A stretch of DNA of 19,868 nt from Desulfobacterales bacterium (lineage in GTDB: Bacteria; Desulfobacterota; Desulfobacteria; Desulfobacterales; C00003106): NCBI GenBank assembly GCA_030594505.1, contig JAUVFC010000004.1, forward strand, positions 1 through 19,868, given 5' to 3'. Below, piece by piece: positions 13,895 through 19,868 of the stretch (its first letter is position 1; each line of letters begins with the position of its first letter). The notes under the pieces were generated by a model. It was not told the origin of the DNA. It was given only the letters and a program-made list of their open reading frames with translations, and made no database searches. The translations under genes were made by a program, and so were the position numbers.

Positions 13895-14654
13895 TAACAA
13901 TGCATTTGACCACACTGCAGAAGGGGAATGGGAATTATTTAAGTTGGAATCGTTTGATTCCGCATCAGAAAAGCCCGCCTCCAGGGACTTGTCAAGCGAA
14001 TTTACTTCTGAGTTTTCAAGCGAAGATGAGCATGAAAAAGAATTTCAAATGACCTCCTTTGTCAGTAGTGGAGAGAATGGGTTTAGTCCTGAAAAAATTG
14101 TTGAGAGGGCGAAAAGAAAAGCTGCTGACATCGAAAAAGAAGCATATGAAAAAGGGTTTGCCCAAGGAGAAAAAGATGGCCTGGAAATGGGGACCAAAAA
14201 GAATGAAAAGGCGCTTGAAAATATAGACGAAATATTAAAAAATCTTATAGATGCGGGAAGAAATATTGTCAAAAAGCATGAAGAAGAGATACTGCAATTA
14301 ATCGATCGTATTGCAAGAAAAGTAGTGGATTCAACCGTATCCATAAATTCCGGAGCGGTCAGAGAAACAATATTGAAGGCGCTGATGCTTGCGATTGACC
14401 CGAGTGAGATTACAGTCAGGGTAAGCCCTGATGATTTTGATTATGTAAAAGAGATAAAACCCGATTTTTTTGAAAATATAGACGGGTTAAAATCGGTCAC
14501 CATTAGTTCCGATTCATCGATCAATCGCGGCGGATGTTACGTGGAGTCACGTTTTGGCGATATAGACGCTCGTTTGGAACAACAGTTGGACAAGATCTCC
14601 GAAAGCATTCGGAAAGCCTTTGAGGAAGGTCTCGGTGGAACCTCTGAGCGTTGA
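13887..14654 (+). CDS. fliH: FliH, negative regulator of the flagellar export ATPase
   Basis: A 255-residue FliH, which binds and restrains the FliI ATPase and docks it to the C-ring. The middle has a helical segment with small-residue spacing (AYEKGFAQGEKDGLEMGTKK), typical of the FliH GxxxG-like repeat. The C-terminal V-type ATPase E-like domain ends with RGGCYVESRFGDIDARLEQQLDKI, a strong family signature. The start is TTG 13887 with AAGGAGG six bases upstream, overlapping the fliG stop by eight bases. An ATG at 13839 in the same frame lies deep within fliG and has no family match. The acidic N-terminal ~70 residues are variable. The gene overlaps fliI. Confidence 0.93.
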   Translation: MSNNNAFDHTAEGEWELFKLESFDSASEKPASRDLSSEFTSEFSSEDEHEKEFQMTSFVSSGENGFSPEKIVERAKRKAADIEKEAYEKGFAQGEKDGLEMGTKKNEKALENIDEILKNLIDAGRNIVKKHEEEILQLIDRIARKVVDSTVSINSGAVRETILKALMLAIDPSEITVRVSPDDFDYVKEIKPDFFENIDGLKSVTISSDSSINRGGCYVESRFGDIDARLEQQLDKISESIRKAFEEGLGGTSER

Positions 14655-15987
14655 AATTCGTTGGCAGGATTATCTTGATGCGGTAACGGCCTCCCAGCCT
14701 ATAGCCCTTGTAGGCAGGGTTGAGAAGGTTGTAGGGCTTATAGTTGAGGGGCATGGGCCTGGAATGAGTATCGGGAGTATCTGCAGTATCCGGAATGGTG
14801 ATGGTGAGGAAGTTCCTGCCGAGGTTGTGGGTTTCAGGGACAATAGAATCGTGCTTATGCCGTTTGGGGAGATGCGAGGCATCAATCCCGGAAGCCGTAT
14901 CTCTGTGCGGGGCGATCGTCCGTATGTTTCCGTGGGAGATGGATATGTCGGTCGAGTAGTAGATGGACTGGGAAGCCCCCTTGACGATCTTGGTCCGATA
15001 GCATCCACTTCCAGCTATCCTCTCTACAGCAAGACGATCAATCCCATGGACCGCTGTCCTATACGCGAAGTAGCAGATGTCGGCGTGTGCGCGATAAATT
15101 CGTTGATAACGATAGGCAAAGGGCAACGAATAGCTATTATGTCGGGTTCCGGAGTGGGCAAGAGTGTATTGATGGGAATGATTGCCCGCCATACGCGGGC
15201 TGATGTCACAGTTATAGGTTTAATTGGTGAGCGGGGTCGTGAGGTAAGAGAATTTGTTGAAAAAGATCTTGGAAAAGAGGGGTTGAAAAAATCGGTTGTT
15301 GTGGCCGCTGTTTCGGATTCTCCTCCCCTTGTCAGAATGCGGGGAGCATATCTTGCCACAACCCTGGCAGAATATTTCAGGGACCAGGGGCTTGATGTTT
15401 TACTTATAATGGATTCGATTACGCGATTCGCTATGTCGTCGAGAGATGTTGGATTGGCGGCGGGAGAACCACCCACTGCGAAAGGATATACACCTTCATT
15501 CTTTTCACAGCTTCCCAAGCTTTTGGAACGAGCAGGAAATGTGGAAGGAAAGGGGAGTATTACAGGAATATATACAGTTTTGGTGGAAGGCGATGATCTG
15601 AATGAACCCGTTAGCGATGCTGTTCGATCTGTTGTGGATGGCCACATCGTGCTATCCCGGAAGCTGGCTGAACAGGGACATTATCCCGCCATTGATGTTC
15701 TTGCCAGTGTTAGCAGGGTTATGAGAGATGTGGTTAAGCCGGAACACATGGAATATTATATAAAGCTCATTGATATAATGGCAACTTACAGGGATGCCGA
15801 GGACTTAATCGCCATAGGGGCGTATGTTGACGGGAGTAATCCCAAAATCGATTATGCGAAAAAGATGATTGACAAGATAAATCTCTTTTTACGCCAGGAT
15901 ATCTCCCAAAAGGTTTCGTTTGAGGCAGGTGTAAATCGTCTGACCGGCCTGCTTAAAGAGAGCGGGCAGACGAGTTTAGCCGAGTAG
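14635..15987 (+). CDS. fliI: FliI, flagellar type III export ATPase
   Basis: A 450-residue hexameric ATPase that energises export of rod, hook and filament proteins. The P-loop is at 171-177 (GSGVGKS). GERGREVREF follows, and Walker B is within VLLIMDSITRFAMSSRD. The substrate-export motif GEPPTAKGYTPSFFSQLPKLLERAG and the C-terminal segment IDVLASVSRVM are typical of FliI. The start is GTG 14635 with GAGGAAGG at 14622-14629, overlapping fliH by 20 bases; a TTG at 14620 in frame is poorer. Length matches the family (~440-460). After the stop is a 75-base gap with a fragment of a short repeat also seen before flgD. Confidence 0.97.
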   Translation: MEPLSVEIRWQDYLDAVTASQPIALVGRVEKVVGLIVEGHGPGMSIGSICSIRNGDGEEVPAEVVGFRDNRIVLMPFGEMRGINPGSRISVRGDRPYVSVGDGYVGRVVDGLGSPLDDLGPIASTSSYPLYSKTINPMDRCPIREVADVGVCAINSLITIGKGQRIAIMSGSGVGKSVLMGMIARHTRADVTVIGLIGERGREVREFVEKDLGKEGLKKSVVVAAVSDSPPLVRMRGAYLATTLAEYFRDQGLDVLLIMDSITRFAMSSRDVGLAAGEPPTAKGYTPSFFSQLPKLLERAGNVEGKGSITGIYTVLVEGDDLNEPVSDAVRSVVDGHIVLSRKLAEQGHYPAIDVLASVSRVMRDVVKPEHMEYYIKLIDIMATYRDAEDLIAIGAYVDGSNPKIDYAKKMIDKINLFLRQDISQKVSFEAGVNRLTGLLKESGQTSLAE

Positions 15988-16005
15988 TTGAGTGGTCGAG
16001 TGGGG
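15983..16005 (+). repeat. Short repeat copy after fliI
   Basis: A 23-base segment starting at the fliI stop matches 19085-19107 in 19 of 23 positions (pattern AGTAGTYRAGTRGTCRAGT then GGGG). It is one arm of the hairpin found between fliK and flgD, present here without a partner arm. Confidence 0.5.
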
Positions 16006-16062
16006 AATGGCAAGGCAGTTAATTCGCCTGAGGCGGACGAAACCGAAGTGGAGCTAAGGTAA

Positions 16063-16503
16063 GTGAAAAAATTTCATTTTAGGCTTGATCCGGTTATCAG
16101 GTACAGAAGGTATCTGGAACAGACAGCTCAAATTAAATTAGCTATAGCGGAACAGGGGGTCATAAACTGCAGGGAGAAAATCGATTCTTTGAAAACGCTT
16201 CGTGTGACTTTTTCCAATGAGCTGGAATATGAAGAAAAAAAGGGTATAAATGTCCACACCTACCAGATCTATAGGCTGTATATAGAAAAGATAGATCGTG
16301 ATATCGAGTCTGAACAGCAACACTTGAAGGAATCGATTATGAGTAGGGATCGGAAAAGAGAAGATCTAAAGGCCGCGTCAATCAAAAAAAAGTCTCTTGA
16401 GCGCTTAAAAGATATTAAGCATTCAAGGCATACAGAGGAGTGTGACTTGCTCGAACAGAAGGCTGTGGATGAACTGGTTGTATTGCGAAGAAATTTGACC
16501 TGA
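16063..16503 (+). CDS. fliJ: FliJ, flagellar export chaperone/stalk protein
   Basis: A 146-residue helical protein, matching FliJ in length and in its two long coiled-coil helices. It begins FHFRLDPVIRYRRYLEQTAQIKLA, which follows the FliJ/YscO opening of an F-x-LDPVLxxR type. In the export machine FliJ sits as the stalk in the FliI ring and links it to FlhA. Sequence conservation is low in this family, so the call rests on this N-terminus, the coiled coil and the position directly after fliI. The start is GTG 16063 (TAAGGTAAGTG). A MotE-like gene follows 14 bases after the stop. Confidence 0.88.
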   Translation: MKKFHFRLDPVIRYRRYLEQTAQIKLAIAEQGVINCREKIDSLKTLRVTFSNELEYEEKKGINVHTYQIYRLYIEKIDRDIESEQQHLKESIMSRDRKREDLKAASIKKKSLERLKDIKHSRHTEECDLLEQKAVDELVVLRRNLT

Positions 16504-16517
16504 TAAGGAAACCCTTC

Positions 16518-17126
16518 ATGAAGCAAAACAAAAAATATAAAGAGTTCTATTTCGTTGGGGCGCTCCTTTCATTCTTGATGTTAAAACTCGTCCTGACCGT
16601 GTTCCTTGCCTGTTCGAAAGAAGATACGCTTCCGATATATTTCCAAAGCCAAACCGCTGTGGCCGCCGAAACAGCGGAACAAGGGAAAACAAAAAAAGAT
16701 AGTACTGAGTCGAGCCTTAAAAAGGGGGGGCAAGAGCCACAAAAAGATGCCATAAGCGCTGCTGTTGTTGAAAGAGAATGGATTGAATTAAAGAAAGAGC
16801 GACGGCGTATCCAAAGAAAACGTGAACAACTGCTTGTTTTAGAAAAAGAAATAGAAAAAAAACTGATAGAATTATCTAAACTTCAGGATAAGATCAAAGA
16901 AACAATCACTAAAAAAAACGAAGCGCATGAACGAAAGATCAAGCATTTAATTAAAGTCTACACCTCTATGACTCCCAAAAAGGCGGCAGGACTAATCGAG
17001 AAACTCAATATAGACATTGTCATAGAGATTTTTTCCAAGATGAAAGGCGATAGGGTAGGGAAAATACTTTCCTATGTCACACCGGAAAAGGCCGCTGTGA
17101 TTAGTGAACGTTTAATAAAAAGATAA
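16518..17126 (+). CDS. MotE-like membrane-anchored coiled-coil protein (MgtE-N-like C-terminus)
   Basis: A 202-residue protein with one transmembrane segment at ~10-32, a low-complexity polar stretch (~40-75), a highly charged coiled coil (~75-135) and a C-terminal domain reading MTPKKAAGLIEKLNIDIVIEIFSKMKG. This C-terminus follows the MgtE N-terminal pattern of the MotE family, a periplasmic chaperone of the stator protein MotC in rhizobia that is often found after fliJ in flagellar operons. The orientation (anchor first, then periplasm) fits that role. It is the last gene of the operon starting at flgB. Whether it acts on a stator or on export is unknown here. GGA lies eight bases before the ATG. 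Confidence 0.82.
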   Translation: MKQNKKYKEFYFVGALLSFLMLKLVLTVFLACSKEDTLPIYFQSQTAVAAETAEQGKTKKDSTESSLKKGGQEPQKDAISAAVVEREWIELKKERRRIQRKREQLLVLEKEIEKKLIELSKLQDKIKETITKKNEAHERKIKHLIKVYTSMTPKKAAGLIEKLNIDIVIEIFSKMKGDRVGKILSYVTPEKAAVISERLIKR

Positions 17127-17170
17127 AAACGATTTGTAATAGTTCACCGCAATCCATTGACCATTAAAAA

Positions 17171-17291
17171 TTGAAGATTGACTATTGAAGATTGTCGATT
17201 TGTGGAAGACAGCCCAATCTTCAATCATCAATCGACAATCTTCAATCATCAATCTTCAATCGACAATCTTCAATCCCTCAATCCCTCAATT
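17171..17291. repeat. Inverted array of ATTGAAGATTG/CAATCTTCAAT units
   Basis: The 17-mer ATTGAAGATTGTCGATT at 17184-17200 is exactly complementary to 17230-17246 and to 17258-17274. Intervening units carry ATCATCAATC variants, and the array ends in two CCCTCAAT units. It is the same module as the 26-bp hairpin at 10894-10970. It separates the export operon from the hook operon and may help end the first transcript. Confidence 0.85.
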
Positions 17292-17434
17292 TCTTTATGT
17301 AGTGGGCAATATTTTCCGTACCCCTCTTTTTTGCCCGGAAAATTTTATCCTCATGACCGGGGATCTGATAAGGCATGGAGCAATGATCTCGGAAAATCTA
17401 TTGATTTTATTGCATTTATTGCAGACATAAAAAT

Positions 17435-17451
17435 TTGGTACGCACGTTGCT
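17435..17451 (+). promoter_or_regulatory. Sigma-54 promoter of the fliK-flgD operon
   Basis: TTGGTACGCACGTTGCT: GG at 17437-17438 and GC at 17449-17450, exactly ten bases between, with TTGG and TTGCT core elements. The expected start is near 17462, a 40-base leader ahead of fliK TTG 17502. Confidence 0.83.
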
Positions 17452-17501
17452 TAATAAGGGGAACAAAGGGATGCCCGTGGTAAACATTTAAGGAGAAGAA
17501 A

Positions 17502-19070
17502 TTGAGTGCTCAACCGGTAAAACTGAATACGCTATTACAAAATCTTAATACTGACTTTGCACGTGTGAACAACACGAACAGGTCCGACCAAACATTTTCG
17601 CGGGTTTTGGAGCGGATGAGAGCTGTCATGAATGGAAGTTTTAATCCAAAGGCCTCAAGACCGGAGAATGTGGCAGACAACACAGGATCGAAAGGTCACG
17701 AATCCATAAAACTCTTGAGGAAATTTTTAATGGGGACCGGGGTTCCGTTAGAGAAGATGTGTATTTCCCATGAGGGGATTTCTTCCTTAAAGAAGTTTCT
17801 AAATTGCTGTGGGTTTGCCAAATCGGATGTAGAGAGATTAATAAACGGACTTTTGAATGCAGGTGAGGGGTCCAATAAAAAGATTAATGTATTAGAACTC
17901 TTTTCAAAACTTTCCGAACTGAGAACTGCGGTTGAGAGAAAGAAGAAAGAACCTGTGCTGGGAGCCTCTGCTATCCCTAATCTGGAAGTGGCGCTTCGCC
18001 GGTTGGGGATAAACGCCCGGCATTTAAAAAAGGTCCTGTCAGAGGCAAGGACAGAGAATGGAGATATTGACCTGGGAAGTTTTCTCCGGGGTCTTAAACG
18101 TATTGCAAAGAATACTTCCCCGTTACATCGGGTAACGCCTTCTGATGAGTTGGCGGAAGCTATCAAACAGGCGCTTTCGCACCTGGGAATGGACGAGGAA
18201 AACGAGAAAGTCAACGGAGCTATATCTCTTGACAGGTTTGTTCAATTGCTTGAAGGGGCTGTTTCAAAAACGAGAAGGTCACATTTGCCGAATCAGGATG
18301 TCGAAAAAACGATTAAGCATTTGATCGGAGAGGTGATTGTCGATTCTGAAGAAACTGATTCAAAATTACAATTGAAATCTCATACAGCTCAGAAATTGAT
18401 TGACGATTTATTAGGATCAAAAAATAAACAAAAAGGAAGTAATGATCCACGTATTGTCTCTACGGGAGGGGAAGCTGAAAAAATTTTAAAGATACTGGAC
18501 GACGAATTCAATGACAAGAAACATGCAGCAATGCGGAGTGACAATAAAAACATAAACATTTCTCACAACGCCGCTGAAAATCGTTCTTTCACCGAATCGA
18601 TAAAGACTGCGCAACAGCCCGCGGGGTCGTCCTCCCGCAGCCTTCCCCTATATATGGCAGGTCAGGTGAGTCGTCAGATTTCCCGGTCTATTATGGAGGG
18701 CAAGGATCATATAAGGCTTCGCTTGAAACCACCTCATCTCGGGACTGTAAGGTTGGAGATGGTGATGAAAGGAAACGTGTTGAAACTGGATGTTGCCGCT
18801 GAAAATCAAGTGACCAGAGAACTCCTTTTGTCGCATATTCAGGAGCTGAAACAGTCATTGGTCGAGCAAGGCATTAAACTGGAAAGGATGGATGTCCATA
18901 CAAGCTATCAGTTCGGGGAATCAATGAAAGATGCCCGGAAGGAGCATAATGGCAAAGGGCATCGCATGGGCGGCACATCAACTTTTAACGGAATAGGAAA
19001 TGGAGATGAAGAGATAGAGGCTGCCATCTCAAGGATTCGTGTGGATGCAGTGCTGGATCTTATTGCATAA
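17502..19070 (+). CDS. fliK: FliK, hook-length control protein
   Basis: A 522-residue FliK, the exported ruler that sets hook length and switches export specificity through FlhB. The C-terminal domain (~390-480) has the strong signature HIRLRLKPPHLGTVRLEMVM, followed by LLLSHIQELKQSLVEQGIKLERMDVH. The N-terminal and middle parts are poorly conserved and rich in polar residues, as expected for FliK. The start is TTG 17502 with AAGGAG at 17490-17495; no ATG fits better. It sits under its own sigma-54 promoter and just before flgD, the usual order. The stop is followed by an 88-base gap with a repeat hairpin. Confidence 0.94.
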   Translation: MSAQPVKLNTLLQNLNTDFARVNNTNRSDQTFSRVLERMRAVMNGSFNPKASRPENVADNTGSKGHESIKLLRKFLMGTGVPLEKMCISHEGISSLKKFLNCCGFAKSDVERLINGLLNAGEGSNKKINVLELFSKLSELRTAVERKKKEPVLGASAIPNLEVALRRLGINARHLKKVLSEARTENGDIDLGSFLRGLKRIAKNTSPLHRVTPSDELAEAIKQALSHLGMDEENEKVNGAISLDRFVQLLEGAVSKTRRSHLPNQDVEKTIKHLIGEVIVDSEETDSKLQLKSHTAQKLIDDLLGSKNKQKGSNDPRIVSTGGEAEKILKILDDEFNDKKHAAMRSDNKNINISHNAAENRSFTESIKTAQQPAGSSSRSLPLYMAGQVSRQISRSIMEGKDHIRLRLKPPHLGTVRLEMVMKGNVLKLDVAAENQVTRELLLSHIQELKQSLVEQGIKLERMDVHTSYQFGESMKDARKEHNGKGHRMGGTSTFNGIGNGDEEIEAAISRIRVDAVLDLIA

Positions 19071-19084
19071 GTCAGGCTTCGTTA

Positions 19085-19135
19085 AGTAGTCAAGTAGTCA
19101 AGTGGGGGACTAATATCCGACTCAACGACTCGAAC
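19085..19135. repeat. Imperfect hairpin repeat between fliK and flgD
   Basis: The left arm (19085-19107, AGTAGTCAAGTAGTCAAGT then GGGG) pairs imperfectly with the right arm CCGACTCAACGACTCGAAC (19117-19135). A related single arm occurs after fliI at 15983-16005. It is one more of the palindromic intergenic repeats in this locus. Confidence 0.6.
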
Positions 19136-19158
19136 AATACAAAGAAAGGAAAAGAAAA

Positions 19159-19868
19159 ATGTATATACCTGAATCAAATTATGCAACCGAAGAATGGCTG
19201 ACCGGACCGGATTCGGGGCTAAGCTCCGCAAAAAAGGATGATAAGTTGGGGCGTAATCAATTTTTACAGCTTTTGGTGGCGCAACTGCAACATCAGGACC
19301 CGTTGAATCCTTTGGACGGCACGGACTTCTCAGCGCAATTAGCACAGTTTTCCAGTCTGGAACAAATGTTCAACATGAATGATTCCCTTGCAAATATCCA
19401 ACAATCGCTCGATGCCCAAAACGAAAACGTTCTCGATTATATAGGAAAGACAGTGAGGTCCGGTGAAAATAAAACTATTATTGTAAACGACGGCCAGACA
19501 GCAGGTGGTTCCTATTATACCCTGGGAAATCGAACGGAGGTGATTATCAGAATCTACGACAGTGACGGTTTTAAGGTCTGCCAGCTTTACCCGGGCTGGA
19601 AGGACCCGGGAGAGTATGCTGTTGACTGGAACGGAACGGACTATAACGGTGATACTGTCAGCGATGGAGAGTATATCTGCGCGATTGAAGCGCGAAATGA
19701 AAAAGGTTTCAGTGTCCCGGTGACTACCTCTGTGGTCGGTGAGGTTACAGGCGTGACTTACAATAATGAAAAAGCCTTTTTGATAATTGGATCGTCCACT
19801 GCAGGAAACAGGTTGATTGAAGCAGACAATATTATAGAGGTCAATAAAACAGTGGCAGCTCAGCAGGA
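19159..19868 (+). CDS. flgD: FlgD, hook cap/scaffold protein (3' end beyond the window)
   Basis: FlgD caps the growing hook and guides assembly of hook subunits. The frame is open from ATG 19159 to the window edge, about 236 residues, close to full length. The N-terminal signature FLQLLVAQLQHQDPLNPLDG continuing TDFSAQLAQFSSLEQM is diagnostic. The following half has the FlgD Ig-like/FlgD-TUDOR region with the WNGTDYNGDTVSDGEYICAIEA segment typical of FlgD repeats. A purine-rich stretch (AAAGGAAAAG) precedes the ATG. It is co-transcribed with fliK from the 17435 promoter. The hook gene flgE is the expected next gene, outside the window. Confidence 0.95.
   Translation, partial: MYIPESNYATEEWLTGPDSGLSSAKKDDKLGRNQFLQLLVAQLQHQDPLNPLDGTDFSAQLAQFSSLEQMFNMNDSLANIQQSLDAQNENVLDYIGKTVRSGENKTIIVNDGQTAGGSYYTLGNRTEVIIRIYDSDGFKVCQLYPGWKDPGEYAVDWNGTDYNGDTVSDGEYICAIEARNEKGFSVPVTTSVVGEVTGVTYNNEKAFLIIGSSTAGNRLIEADNIIEVNKTVAAQQ

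Larger units (their letters stand above)
17127..17501. other. 375-bp gap with repeat block and fliK promoter
   Basis: No real gene is seen. Two open frames here are made largely of repeat sequence and cross the promoter. At 17171-17291 is an array of ATTGAAGATTG-type units, first direct (17171-17200) then inverted as CAATCTTCAATC units (17215-17274), ending in CCCTCAAT repeats; it could fold into a hairpin like that between flgC and fliE. A sigma-54 promoter follows at 17435, and AAGGAG at 17490-17495 serves fliK. Confidence 0.7.

Noticed and set aside
14521..15647. Long antisense ORFs opposite fliH/fliI
   Set aside because: They are complementary-strand shadows of well-conserved genes, with no ribosome site or family likeness.
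16014..16027. Sigma-54-like GG-N10-GC before fliJ
   Set aside because: Spacing fits, but the -12 element reads TTCGC instead of TTGC and the site is inside an operon gap, so it is probably chance.
17171..17291. Possible CRISPR array
   Set aside because: Units are short, overlapping, partly inverted and without unique spacers of constant length; no cas genes are nearby.
17178..17483. Two short ORFs in the gap before fliK
   Set aside because: They are built from ATTGAAGATTG/CAATCTTCAATC repeat units, and the longer one (to 17483) crosses the sigma-54 promoter. No family likeness or ribosome site is seen.

Overview
The window is one continuous chemotaxis and flagellum-assembly locus, with every gene on the + strand. 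The organism is a motile Gram-negative bacterium that uses sigma-54 for flagellar transcription. The evidence is the L-ring-type gene set (flgB, flgC, fliE-K, flgD), two NtrC-type activators and four well-formed -24/-12 promoter motifs. CheX/CheD chemotaxis enzymes, a MotE-like gene and moderate GC with many intergenic palindromes suggest a Desulfobacterota (deltaproteobacterial) lineage. That placement is inference; no sequence search was possible.

Layout. (1) 1-3213, chemotaxis: 3' part of cheD, a CheY-like receiver, a CheX-like phosphatase, cheB, a second cheX and a canonical cheY. This gives two receiver/phosphatase pairs around the CheD/CheB methylation module. (2) 3214-4129: a sigma-54 promoter and a 147-residue protein of unknown function, then a 312-bp intergenic region with palindromes. 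(3) 4130-9963, regulatory block: two sigma-54 activators, one with a FleQ/NtrC-like helix-turn-helix and one FlrC/FleR-like. They flank an 841-residue exported TPR protein that has its own sigma-54 promoter, nearly on top of its start codon. (4) 9964-17126, basal-body and export operon: a sigma-54 promoter overlapping the flrC stop codon, then flgB, flgC, fliE, fliF, fliG, fliH, fliI, fliJ and a MotE-like gene, many overlapping or tightly spaced. (5) 17127-19868: a repeat-rich gap with a fourth sigma-54 promoter, then fliK and flgD, the latter cut by the window end.

How it fits together. The two activators probably switch on the four sigma-54 promoters, which would put the unknown 147-residue protein, the TPR protein, the rod/MS-ring/export operon and the hook operon in one regulon. 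FliE/FlgB/FlgC build the rod on the FliF ring, FliG is the rotor, FliH/I/J drive export, and FliK and FlgD control hook length and hook capping. The che genes tune switching through phospho-CheY and receptor demethylation.

The points most worth checking are the TPR protein (a possible periplasmic motor scaffold, with an almost leaderless transcript), the unknown sigma-54-driven gene at 3374, the 159-bp palindrome that supplies the C-terminus of the first activator, and the perfect 26-bp stem between flgC and fliE. Most antisense and alternate-frame ORFs are shadows and are left out. Several starts were moved downstream or to TTG/GTG codons on the basis of Shine-Dalgarno sequences and family length.
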